Made by a program: the position numbers and the translations under genes
Notes under the pieces: model-generated
What the model was told of the DNA's origin: nothing
The model's database searches: none
Seen by the model: the letters and a program-made list of their open reading frames with translations, nothing else
Part shown: piece after piece, positions 1 through 5,579 of the stretch
Layout: each line of letters starts with the position of its first letter
How positions within the stretch are numbered: the first letter of the stretch is position 1
Assembly (NCBI GenBank): GCA_002389995.1
Contig: DGRR01000125.1
Location: 1-5,875, forward strand
Reading direction: 5' to 3'
Source of the DNA: Ruminococcus sp. UBA4383
GTDB lineage: Bacteria > Bacillota > Clostridia > Oscillospirales > Ruminococcaceae
Length of the DNA: 5,875 bases

Positions 1-474
1 GTAAATGACTCCATAGTTGACGGCGAAGGTATAAGATTTACAATATTCGTTCAGGGCTGTCCTCACCACTGCGAAGGCTGTCAGAATCCGCAGACACACG
101 ATTTCAACGGCGGAATGATTGTCGATACAGATGAACTGCTCGAAAAAATAAAAAATAATCCTCTGCTTGACGGAGTTACTTTCAGCGGAGGAGAGCCTTT
201 CTGCCATGCGGCGGCACTCGCTGATATGGGCAGGAAAATAAAGGCTATGGGACTTGATATTATTACATATACAGGCTATACTTTTGAGGAATTGTATGCA
301 AACCGTGACAAAAACAACTGGGGAGAACTCCTCGATATTACAGATTATCTTGTTGACGGAAAATTTGAACTTTCCCTTAAAAGCTATAATATAAGATTCC
401 GTGGCAGTACAAACCAGAGATATCTCAACTGCAAAGAGAGTATAAAAACAGGAAAAGCAATAAAATATTTATAA
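1..474 (+). CDS. nrdG: Anaerobic ribonucleoside-triphosphate reductase activating protein (5' end outside window)
   Basis: Radical SAM activase that uses a [4Fe-4S] cluster and S-adenosylmethionine to put the glycyl radical on the class III (anaerobic) ribonucleotide reductase NrdD in the cytoplasm. The reading frame is open from base 1. The radical SAM cysteines are seen as CPHHCEGC (CX3CX2C; codons at 58, 70 and 79), preceded by the typical DGEGIRFTIFVQG stretch. The SAM-contacting GGEP motif is at 187-198. A long Asp/Tyr-rich stretch (DYLVDGKFE) and the RFRGSTNQR tail are usual for NrdG. The visible part is 157 residues, close to the usual 155-175, so probably only 10-15 N-terminal residues lie outside the window. 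The internal ATG at 115 cannot be the start because it would delete the cluster motif. nrdD usually sits just upstream, but that region is not visible. The stop codon abuts a strong terminator. Family assignment is firm. Confidence 0.93.
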   Translation, partial: VNDSIVDGEGIRFTIFVQGCPHHCEGCQNPQTHDFNGGMIVDTDELLEKIKNNPLLDGVTFSGGEPFCHAAALADMGRKIKAMGLDIITYTGYTFEELYANRDKNNWGELLDITDYLVDGKFELSLKSYNIRFRGSTNQRYLNCKESIKTGKAIKYL

Positions 475-503
475 AAAAAGCCCGATTTATTTCGGGCTTT
501 TTT
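474..503. terminator. Bidirectional rho-independent terminator between nrdG and hom
   Basis: A perfect inverted repeat has GC core GCCCGA (480-485), loop TTTATT (486-491) and TCGGGC (492-497). It is flanked by an A-run (473-479) and a T-run (498-503) that also pair. Read from either strand it gives a GC stem followed by a U-run, so it can end both the + strand nrdG transcript and the - strand ACT-hom transcript. It starts at the nrdG stop codon and ends 7 bases before the hom stop codon. Confidence 0.93.
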
Positions 504-510
504 ATATTTA

Positions 511-1704
511 TCAGTCAAGTACAGGAATATATGCAAGCGCATTAAGTTCCGCAATTTTTTCGGCAGCTTCTGTGAATGTGAGTTCTTTCGGAGTGATGAA
601 AGATATTCCGTCATCGGAAGTATAGGATTCTGTCTTTACCTTGTCGCAGTCAAGAGGTACTCGGAAATACCATTTTGACTTAAATTCCTCTATCGGTGCA
701 ACGAAATCATTGTTTTCAACGCTATCCCAAGTCTGGGAAACTACTGTATTGTCATGCTGTACAGTATTGATAACATCACCGAGAACTGCACTTGCTGTCG
801 GGAGTTTTCCTGCTCCACGACCATAGAACATAGTCTTGTCGATGCCGTCACCGTATACCATTACTGCATTGAATACGTCATCAACACTGGAAATTATATT
901 TTCAAAAGGTACAAGCATAGGCATAACAGCAGGGAGTATCTTGCCGTTTTCAAGTCTTTCAACGGAAGCGATTACCTTTACGGCATATCCGAGAACATCA
1001 GCCGCTTCGATATCGCAGAGTTTCAGTTCGGAAATACCTTTTGTATAGACACTTTTCGGATAAACGTGTTTTCCGAATACAAGTGATGATATAATGCATA
1101 TCTTGCGGCAGGCATCATGACCTTCAACATCGGCAGTCGGGTCTTTTTCGGCATAACCGAGTTCCTGAGCGAGTTTAAGGGCATCTGCAAAATCCATATT
1201 GTCGTTTTTCATTTTAGTCAGGATAAAGTTTGTAGTGCCGTTGAGTATACCTGTAACCTTGTTAATATCATTTGCGGCGAGGCATTTGTGGAGGGGTCTG
1301 ATTATCGGAATAGCACCGCCCACGCTTGCTTCAAAGAAGAAGTTGCAGTTGTTTTCCTTTGCAATTCTGAGGAGAATATCGCCTTTTGCGGCAACGAGTT
1401 CCTTATTTGAAGTTGAAACGCTTTTACCCTTTTCAAGGCATGACTTTACAAAAGTGAATGCAGGTTCAACGCCTCCCATACATTCAGCAACGGAAACTAC
1501 CTCATCATCATTCAAAATATCATCAAAATTCTTTGTAAACTTGTCCTTATACGGAGAATCGGGGAAATCACGCAAATCAAGAATATATTTTATATCCATT
1601 TCTTTTCCTGCACGTTTTTCGATACTTGCTTTATTTTTATAGAAAAGTTCGACAACTCCCGAACCTACTACACCATGACCCAATACTGCTAATTTAACTG
1701 ACAT
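511..1704 (-). CDS. hom: Homoserine dehydrogenase with shortened C-terminal ACT-like tail
   Basis: NAD(P)H-dependent reduction of L-aspartate 4-semialdehyde to L-homoserine, the branch point to threonine and methionine. The 397-residue protein opens with a Rossmann nucleotide-binding loop GHGVVG (residues 9-14). It has NKELVA (100-105), the substrate-domain signature GILNGTTNFIL (152-162) and ELGYAEKDPTADVEGHD (181-197). The catalytic Asp/Lys pair is D197 and K201, the family's DxxxK spacing. The tail after residue 343 (KWYFRVPL onwards) is only about 54 residues. It resembles the first strand and the last strand-helix-strand of an ACT domain but lacks the DxPGVLA loop and first helix of Bacillus-type Hom (about 430 residues). 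The start is supported by AGGAGG at 1712-1717, 7 bases from the ATG. It is downstream of the ACT-domain gene, 75 bases away, and probably cotranscribed. No homoserine kinase or threonine synthase gene follows, because the unit ends at the convergent terminator. Confidence 0.95.
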   Translation of the reverse strand: MSVKLAVLGHGVVGSGVVELFYKNKASIEKRAGKEMDIKYILDLRDFPDSPYKDKFTKNFDDILNDDEVVSVAECMGGVEPAFTFVKSCLEKGKSVSTSNKELVAAKGDILLRIAKENNCNFFFEASVGGAIPIIRPLHKCLAANDINKVTGILNGTTNFILTKMKNDNMDFADALKLAQELGYAEKDPTADVEGHDACRKICIISSLVFGKHVYPKSVYTKGISELKLCDIEAADVLGYAVKVIASVERLENGKILPAVMPMLVPFENIISSVDDVFNAVMVYGDGIDKTMFYGRGAGKLPTASAVLGDVINTVQHDNTVVSQTWDSVENNDFVAPIEEFKSKWYFRVPLDCDKVKTESYTSDDGISFITPKELTFTEAAEKIAELNALAYIPVLD

Positions 1705-1726
1705 AAATAAACCTCCTGTTTTAATT

Positions 1727-1747
1727 CATAATTAATAATGCATAATT
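1727..1747. repeat. AT-rich short direct repeat between the ACT gene and hom
   Basis: CATAATT occurs at 1727-1733 and again at 1741-1747 within an AT-only stretch. The segment is also an imperfect palindrome. It resembles the short AATTATG-rich tracts that are scattered between genes in many clostridia, but only one copy is in view. This is a low-value call: chance similarity in AT-rich DNA is possible. Confidence 0.3.
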
Positions 1748-1752
1748 GTATA

Positions 1753-1792
1753 TTCCGCAAGTCAGAAAATAACTATACATTATTCTGCGGAA
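1753..1792 (-). other. Intercistronic stem-loop straddling the ACT gene stop codon
   Basis: TTCCGCA (1753-1759) and TGCGGAA (1786-1792) form a perfect 7-base outer stem. AATAA (1768-1772) and TTATT (1780-1784) form an inner stem around a 7-base loop. In the minus-strand transcript this hairpin contains the last codons and stop of the ACT gene. No U-run follows, so it is not a standard terminator. It could set mRNA processing, stability or the relative expression of the ACT gene and hom. The structure is visible; the role is inferred. Confidence 0.45.
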
Positions 1793-2226
1793 AGAATTTT
1801 TACTTCTAAAACTCCTTCCAGATTTGTGACTGAACGCAGCGTGTCCATTTCATCAGGTGAATCGCCTGTCAGTCTGAGTGAGATATTCACGGCAGCCGCA
1901 CCGTCAACAGGTATACTCTGATTGACCGTCAATATATTTGCATTGAGGGTATGGAGAAATACCAGAACACTTGAAAGCACTCCGGGGCTGTCGCTGAGGA
2001 GAAGATAAATATTTATTATCTTTCTGCTGAAAAGCTCCTCATATGAAAAAACATAATTTTTATACTTATAGTATGCGCTTCTTGAAATACCGACTCTTTT
2101 GCAGGCGCAGGAGAAATTTTTCTCACCTTTCTGAGCCATAAGCTTTTTAACTTCGAGAACTTTTGTAAACACATCAGGAAGTATCTGAGAGTCAATAACT
2201 ATCATCTGAGATTTTTTGTCATTCAT
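1780..2226 (-). CDS. UPF0735 (PheB-type) ACT-domain regulatory protein
   Basis: Small cytoplasmic amino-acid-sensing protein, presumed to regulate amino-acid metabolism; its exact target is not established. The 148-residue protein has a helical N-terminal part with a helix-turn-helix-like segment, VGISRSAYYKYKNYVF (45-60), typical of the family. It is followed by an ACT domain from about residue 71, with the ligand-loop signature LSDSPGVLSSVL (77-88) and ILTVNQSIP (98-106). Length matches the usual 145-150. I chose the ATG at 2226 over the upstream ATGs at 2277 and 2274, because those fall at the predicted transcription start of the promoter at 2284-2312 and lack a ribosome binding site. The 2226 start has a weak GGGTG at 2234-2238, 7 bases upstream. 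It is the first gene of the unit with hom, a pairing also common in clostridia, so modulation of Hom or aspartate-family flux is plausible. PheB of Bacillus lies beside prephenate dehydratase instead. Confidence 0.87.
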   Translation of the reverse strand: MNDKKSQMIVIDSQILPDVFTKVLEVKKLMAQKGEKNFSCACKRVGISRSAYYKYKNYVFSYEELFSRKIINIYLLLSDSPGVLSSVLVFLHTLNANILTVNQSIPVDGAAAVNISLRLTGDSPDEMDTLRSVTNLEGVLEVKILSAE

Positions 2227-2283
2227 AATAAAACACCCGTTAAAATAGTCCGTCACTGGCGAACAGTTGTACATCACTTAATA

Positions 2284-2312
2284 ACTATAACATTTTTTTC
2301 GTGATTTGTCAA
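2284..2312 (-). promoter_or_regulatory. Sigma-A-type promoter for the ACT-hom unit
   Basis: On the minus strand, a consensus -35 TTGACA (2307-2312) is followed by a 17-base spacer and -10 TATAGT (2284-2289). Initiation would fall near 2277, giving a leader of about 50 bases before the ATG at 2226. That leader is too short for a T-box or a typical riboswitch, and none is seen. Confidence 0.8.
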
Positions 2313-2349
2313 TAGTTTGACGAATAAAAAAAGTAAATTATTTTTTAAC

Positions 2350-2376
2350 AAAAAAATCCGCCCTTATCGGACGGAT
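2350..2376 (-). terminator. Rho-independent terminator after murD2
   Basis: On the minus strand, ATCCGTCC (2369-2376) and GGGCGGAT (2356-2363) pair as an 8-base stem with one G-U pair. The loop is 5 bases, and seven T residues (2350-2356) follow. It lies just past the murD2 stop and before the ACT-hom promoter, so it separates the two minus-strand units. Confidence 0.9.
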
Positions 2377-2381
2377 ATATA

Positions 2382-3716
2382 TTAAAGATTTTTAACAAGG
2401 CTTTTGAATACGTCTCCACGTTCTTCAAAGTTTTTGAAAATCCCGTAACTTGCCGCTGCGGGAGACAAAACACAGCTTTTACCTTTCGGGGTTATATCAT
2501 TCGCAAGCTTGACAGCATCATCAAGGTGAGGAACATAAAATATCCTTTCAGATTTCGGAAACATATCAAAAACACGCTTTCCTGATGTTTCCATGCATAT
2601 TACATTTATATCGGTATCTTTCAGGAAATCAACAAGTGAAGAATAGTCAATACCCCTGTCCATACCGCCTATCAGTATAGTACCTGCATTCGGTATACTT
2701 TTAACAGCTTCAATCGCAGTAGCACAGGCAGTCGAAATAGAATCATCATACCAGCGGATATCGTTTACTGTACCGACATATTCAAGGCGGTGTGCAAGCG
2801 GATTGAAGGTACATAAAGCCTTTGTAAACTCATCTTCATCAATATAGAACATTGTTGCCCAGTATGCGGCTGCAATATTATAGTGATTATGGATACCGAG
2901 AAGTTTTATTTTATCGGTCGGGATAATATATTCTTCTCCGTCATGGCTGATAATTCCGTCATGCACATAAATTTCCGCATCAGGATTCTGATTGGAGATA
3001 GTATACAGATACCACTGATAATTTTCATTTGGTACTATATCGGAATTTATAAGGAGCGTATCATATTCTTTCTGATGAAGATAAATATTTTTCTTGGCAT
3101 TGTAATATTTCTCCATAGTACCGTAATGGTCGAGGTGTTCCTCATACAGATTCAGGAAAATTGCCTTTTCGGGGGAAACGGTCATGTATTCAAGCTGATG
3201 ACATGAAAGTTCGCATACGACAATACTTTCGTCAGTGAGATTTTCGGCTATATCGAAAACGGGAATACCTATATTTCCTGCGATATAGGCATCTTTCCCC
3301 GATTCTTTCAGGATATGGTAAATAAGGGAGGTAACTGTGCTTTTTCCCTTAGTGCCTGTAATTCCGATAATCTGTTCACGGAAAACCTCAAAGAAAACCT
3401 GTGTTTCCGAGGAGACAAGGCATTTCAAGTCATCAGGGGATTTTTCAAGGACAATTCCGGGGCTTTTGAAAACTATATCATAATTGTCAAGGCAGTCCTG
3501 ATAATTTTCGCCTGTAATGATTTCAATATTGTCGGGGATACTATTTTTCTCACGGTCAACAGGGTTAAGGTCTGAAACAGCGATTTCAGAGGGAGTGCAA
3601 TACTGAGTTAAAATCCTGTATGTAGACTTTCCCTCACGTCCGAAACCGAGAATACATATTTTTTTATTTTCGGTATAATTTTTAATATATTCCGTAAAAT
3701 TACTGAAATTGCTCAA
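2382..3716 (-). CDS. murD2: MurD-family ligase, probably MurD2 (UDP-MurNAc-L-Ala--L-glutamate ligase)
   Basis: ATP-dependent Mur ligase that adds glutamate to UDP-MurNAc-L-alanine in cytoplasmic peptidoglycan synthesis. In 444 residues the N-terminal Rossmann domain has ILGFGREGKST (22-32). The central ATPase domain has the P-loop GTKGKST (121-127), ELSCHQLEY (169-177), NLYEEHLDHYG (189-199), a Lys in the carbamylated-Lys position (K208, NAKKNIY) and HNHYN (276-280). The C-terminal domain has AHRLEYVG (308-315) and SPAAASYGIFKNFEERG (418-434). Two amino-acid-binding motifs differ from classical MurD: DDSIST (324-329) replaces the usual DSKAT, and GGMDRGID (350-357) replaces GGxxKxxD, so two lysines are lost. 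This fits the L-Glu-adding MurD2 subfamily, and the adjacent murL supports it. If it is a classical MurD the substrate would be D-Glu. The TTG start overlaps the murL TGA by 4 bases (TTGA), with GGAG at 3725-3728. The MurD family is near certain; L-Glu specificity is inferred. Confidence 0.88.
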   Translation of the reverse strand: MSNFSNFTEYIKNYTENKKICILGFGREGKSTYRILTQYCTPSEIAVSDLNPVDREKNSIPDNIEIITGENYQDCLDNYDIVFKSPGIVLEKSPDDLKCLVSSETQVFFEVFREQIIGITGTKGKSTVTSLIYHILKESGKDAYIAGNIGIPVFDIAENLTDESIVVCELSCHQLEYMTVSPEKAIFLNLYEEHLDHYGTMEKYYNAKKNIYLHQKEYDTLLINSDIVPNENYQWYLYTISNQNPDAEIYVHDGIISHDGEEYIIPTDKIKLLGIHNHYNIAAAYWATMFYIDEDEFTKALCTFNPLAHRLEYVGTVNDIRWYDDSISTACATAIEAVKSIPNAGTILIGGMDRGIDYSSLVDFLKDTDINVICMETSGKRVFDMFPKSERIFYVPHLDDAVKLANDITPKGKSCVLSPAAASYGIFKNFEERGDVFKSLVKNL

Positions 3717-5095
3717 AGGAGTCGCTCCATTTCTTTTGTTAAGATATTTTCAAATTCTTCGGGGAGAAGATTCTGTTTATTGAAAGATTTACAGCAGGCA
3801 TTATTTTTCCCGTCAATAAGTTCGGGCTGATAAAGACCTTTATTTTTATATTCCTCAAAAAGCAGAGGCAAAGGCTGATTATCATTTTCAAGCTGTCTTA
3901 TTGCGAGGGAAACAGCGAGGTTGACTTCATCGACACTTCCCACACATTCAAAGGGTTTATGCTCAGATTTTCCGATAAGTTCGGTAAAATAGCCGAGCAT
4001 ATTTTCATCATTGAGCATATCCCTGCCGAAAATATTTTTCAGTTCATCAAGCGGTACAAAAGGCGAAAGAATCAGGTTCACAAAGAGACATTTCGGACAT
4101 TCACCGCACCATATATCGGGAGAAACCTTGCTTCCGAGGTTACAGCTTCTGAAAACAGGGAGATATTTTTTATGGGATACAAACATCTTTGCAATCTGAA
4201 ATTCCGCAAGAGGACGCAGAAAACTGAAATAATAAATTCCCGTCTGCAAATATTTTTCCTCATAGTCATGGAAATCTCTTTCAAATTCAAAGCTTTTTGA
4301 ATACTGATGATTTACATTCTGTCCGACAACAGTGCTTTCATTTGCGCTGTCCTCATTTGAGAGGACTATATATTTCAGTCTGTTTATATAGGCTGTAATT
4401 TCTGCGGAAAATGCAACTATTGCGGAAAAGGGAGTATGACCGTTGAGATATCCTTTTTTATTGAGTTCAACGAGTGAACGGTCAAAATTTCTCTTTGCGG
4501 TTATAAGGGCATTTTCCGAAAGCCCCGCAGTTGTGACGGTTTCGGATATGGAATTTCTTTTATTTATCGCATAGCATTTGCAGTCCATGCCTGCATTGTT
4601 AAGAGTTTCGAGAGTAAGTGCGGAATCCTTTCCGCCTCCAACGGGTACAAGACAGCCGTTTAAGCTGTTTCTTTTGGGAGTTTCGGTGCATATGAATTTT
4701 CCTGTCGGAATTATATGCATGAATGAATTTTCATCTGTACTTATATTGTTGACATAGAAAAATTCGCCTAAACCGAGGAAATATAATTTTTTCCACCAGT
4801 TTATCTGATTTTCGTCAAGTTCACCGCATTCAACGTGAAATTCAGGAGAACAGCAGGCTTTCCAGTAGCTTACAGCCTCAGCCATACCGAGTGAAAAGGC
4901 AAGTTTTTCAAAAGTCAAATCATTTCTGACGGAAAAATCCTTATCTTTCGGGAAATTCCATGACGGTGAAAATTCCGCAAGATTCGGGAAAACAAATCTG
5001 TATGATATATTTATAAAATCCTCTGTTTCGTCTATATCGAATGATTTGTAGACAAAAGCAGGGTTATCATTTCTGAACTGTTCAAATGATGTCAT
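3713..5095 (-). CDS. murL: UDP-MurNAc-L-Ala-L-Glu epimerase (MurL)
   Basis: Predicted cytoplasmic ATP-dependent epimerase that converts the terminal L-Glu of UDP-MurNAc-L-Ala-L-Glu to D-Glu, supplying peptidoglycan D-glutamate without free D-Glu. With the start at 5095 the protein has 460 residues, about the family length. Visible motifs are an ATP-pyrophosphatase-like loop PVGGGKDS (151-158), NGHTPFSA (218-225), LSNEDSANES (245-254), NHQYSKSFEFER (262-273), FSFLRPLAE (290-298), SCN (317-319), the cysteine cluster WCGECPKC (329-336) and HKPFECVG (379-386). I recognise this series as MurL, the partner of MurD2 in Xanthomonas oryzae. The cysteines may hold a structural metal; this is inference. 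The start at 5095 is set by GGAGG 6 bases upstream. The in-frame ATG at 5170 lies deep in the regulator gene and adds a low-complexity extension. The gene overlaps the upstream regulator by 14 bases and murD2 by 4, so the three are surely cotranscribed. Other PP-loop enzymes were considered and fit less well. Confidence 0.85.
   Translation of the reverse strand: MTSFEQFRNDNPAFVYKSFDIDETEDFINISYRFVFPNLAEFSPSWNFPKDKDFSVRNDLTFEKLAFSLGMAEAVSYWKACCSPEFHVECGELDENQINWWKKLYFLGLGEFFYVNNISTDENSFMHIIPTGKFICTETPKRNSLNGCLVPVGGGKDSALTLETLNNAGMDCKCYAINKRNSISETVTTAGLSENALITAKRNFDRSLVELNKKGYLNGHTPFSAIVAFSAEITAYINRLKYIVLSNEDSANESTVVGQNVNHQYSKSFEFERDFHDYEEKYLQTGIYYFSFLRPLAEFQIAKMFVSHKKYLPVFRSCNLGSKVSPDIWCGECPKCLFVNLILSPFVPLDELKNIFGRDMLNDENMLGYFTELIGKSEHKPFECVGSVDEVNLAVSLAIRQLENDNQPLPLLFEEYKNKGLYQPELIDGKNNACCKSFNKQNLLPEEFENILTKEMERLL
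3714..3731 (-). promoter_or_regulatory. murD2 translation start: TTG codon, GGAG ribosome binding site and small hairpin
   Basis: On the minus strand, GGAG (3725-3728) lies 8 bases before TTG (3714-3716). No in-frame ATG occurs near the N-terminus, and the Rossmann motif begins about 20 residues in, so TTG is the best start. GGAG can pair with CTCC (3718-3721) across a 3-base CGA loop. This would hide the ribosome binding site unless ribosomes finishing murL open it, which is consistent with translational coupling. Confidence 0.6.
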
Positions 5096-5492
5096 CTGAA
5101 TCCTCCAATCGTTTTGACTTTGCGTCCGAGAGTTTTCTGTAATGGGATTTAAGGAGCGCAAAGGTTTCATCAGAAATATCGTGTTCTATTTTGCAGGCAT
5201 CTTCCGTTGCCTGATCCTTGCTTACGCCGAGGAGCATGAAAAAAGCCGAAAGCACGGTATGTCTTTCATAAATTCTTTCAGCGACATCTCTGCCTGCATC
5301 GGAAAGGGTTATATGATTGTCTGAATCTACTTTTACAAGCCCTTCATCTTTCATCTTTTTAAGGATTATAGATACTGTCGGGCGTGAATAGCCGAGGTAG
5401 GAGCATATATCTATTGCGTGGACATCGGGTTGTGCTTTGGAAAGTATAAGGATTGTTTCGAGATAATTTTCAACTGCTTCAGTAATAGCCAT
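5082..5492 (-). CDS. DtxR/MntR-family metal-dependent transcriptional repressor
   Basis: Predicted DNA-binding repressor that senses Fe(II) or Mn(II). In 136 residues there is an N-terminal winged helix-turn-helix: helix around IDICSYLGYSRPTVSIILKK (27-46), wing around LVKVDSDNHITLSDAG (52-67). A dimerisation and metal-binding domain follows, with IYERHTVL (74-81) and EDACKIEHDISDETF (97-111). Metal ligands by alignment to the family are E12, H78, C100, E103 and H104. The Cys at the C100 position is as in DtxR/IdeR rather than the Glu of Bacillus MntR. The first ligand position, Asp in MntR and Met in DtxR, is Asn (N9) here. There is no C-terminal SH3-like domain, as in short MntR-type members. 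AAGGAG (5500-5505) lies 7 bases before the ATG. It is first in the operon with murL and murD2, and overlaps murL. Autoregulation through the promoter palindrome is likely but unproven. The metal specificity cannot be read reliably. Confidence 0.88.
   Translation of the reverse strand: MAITEAVENYLETILILSKAQPDVHAIDICSYLGYSRPTVSIILKKMKDEGLVKVDSDNHITLSDAGRDVAERIYERHTVLSAFFMLLGVSKDQATEDACKIEHDISDETFALLKSHYRKLSDAKSKRLEDSDDII
5102..5106 (-). promoter_or_regulatory. murL ribosome binding site
   Basis: GGAGG on the minus strand ends 6 bases before the ATG at 5093-5095. It lies inside the last codons of the upstream regulator gene. It decides for the 460-residue MurL over the 25-residue-longer reading. 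Confidence 0.8.
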
Positions 5493-5524
5493 AATTATTC
5501 TCCTTTACGGGTTAATATAAGTGT

Positions 5525-5553
5525 ATTATAACATATTTTGAAAATAATTTCAA
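5525..5553 (-). promoter_or_regulatory. Sigma-A-type promoter for the regulator-murL-murD2 operon
   Basis: On the minus strand, -35 TTGAAA (5548-5553), a 17-base spacer and a perfect -10 TATAAT (5525-5530). Initiation near 5518 gives a leader of about 26 bases. No other promoter is evident inside the operon, so this one probably drives all three genes. Confidence 0.8.
5538..5553. promoter_or_regulatory. Palindrome over the -35 element, candidate repressor operator
   Basis: TTGAAAATAATTTCAA is a perfect inverted repeat with 6-base arms and a 4-base centre. It covers the -35 box and the start of the spacer, where a bound dimer would block RNA polymerase. A second, imperfect dyad (arms 5511-5519 and 5524-5532, 7 of 9 matched) spans the -10 box. 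Either could be the site of the adjacent DtxR-family protein. Neither matches the classical TTAGG-type DtxR box, so the assignment rests on position and symmetry. Confidence 0.5.
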
Positions 5554-5579
5554 TAGATTTTATTAAAAAAGAAGAATAT

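Noticed and set aside
384..614. Minus-strand 76-residue frame across the nrdG/hom junction
   Set aside because: It crosses a strong bidirectional terminator and overlaps the ends of two real genes; its composition is biased and no motif is seen.
754..1642. Several + strand open frames opposite hom (for example 754-1086, 1117-1410, 1199-1642)
   Set aside because: They are antisense shadows of a well-supported homoserine dehydrogenase gene, have no ribosome binding sites and give no recognisable protein.
2227..2277. Longer ACT protein starting at 2277
   Set aside because: The position coincides with the predicted transcription start of the near-consensus promoter, so no leader would remain, and the added 17 residues are absent from the family.
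2227..2381. Possible riboswitch or T-box leader before the ACT-hom unit
   Set aside because: The predicted leader is only about 50 bases with no antiterminator-like pairing or T-box sequence; the stem nearby is the terminator of murD2.
2883..3575. + strand frames at 2883-3206 and 3315-3575 opposite murD2
   Set aside because: They are shadows of the conserved ligase gene. The hydrophobic stretches come from reverse-complement codons, not from a membrane protein signature.
3959..4300. Frames opposite and alongside murL (3959-4300 and 4011-4199 on +, 4078-4290 on -)
   Set aside because: All lie within the conserved MurL coding sequence, including its cysteine motif, and none has a credible start or family match.
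4622..4645. PP-loop-like PVGGGKDS as a sign of a tRNA-modifying, NAD synthetase or asparagine-synthetase-type enzyme
   Set aside because: The downstream motifs (NHQYSKSFEFER, WCGECPKC, HKPFECVG) and the adjacent Mur ligase fit MurL better.
5096..5170. Longer MurL starting at the ATG at 5170
   Set aside because: The extra 25 residues lie wholly in the regulator gene and look like out-of-frame translation, and the ATG at 5095 has a strong GGAGG at good spacing.
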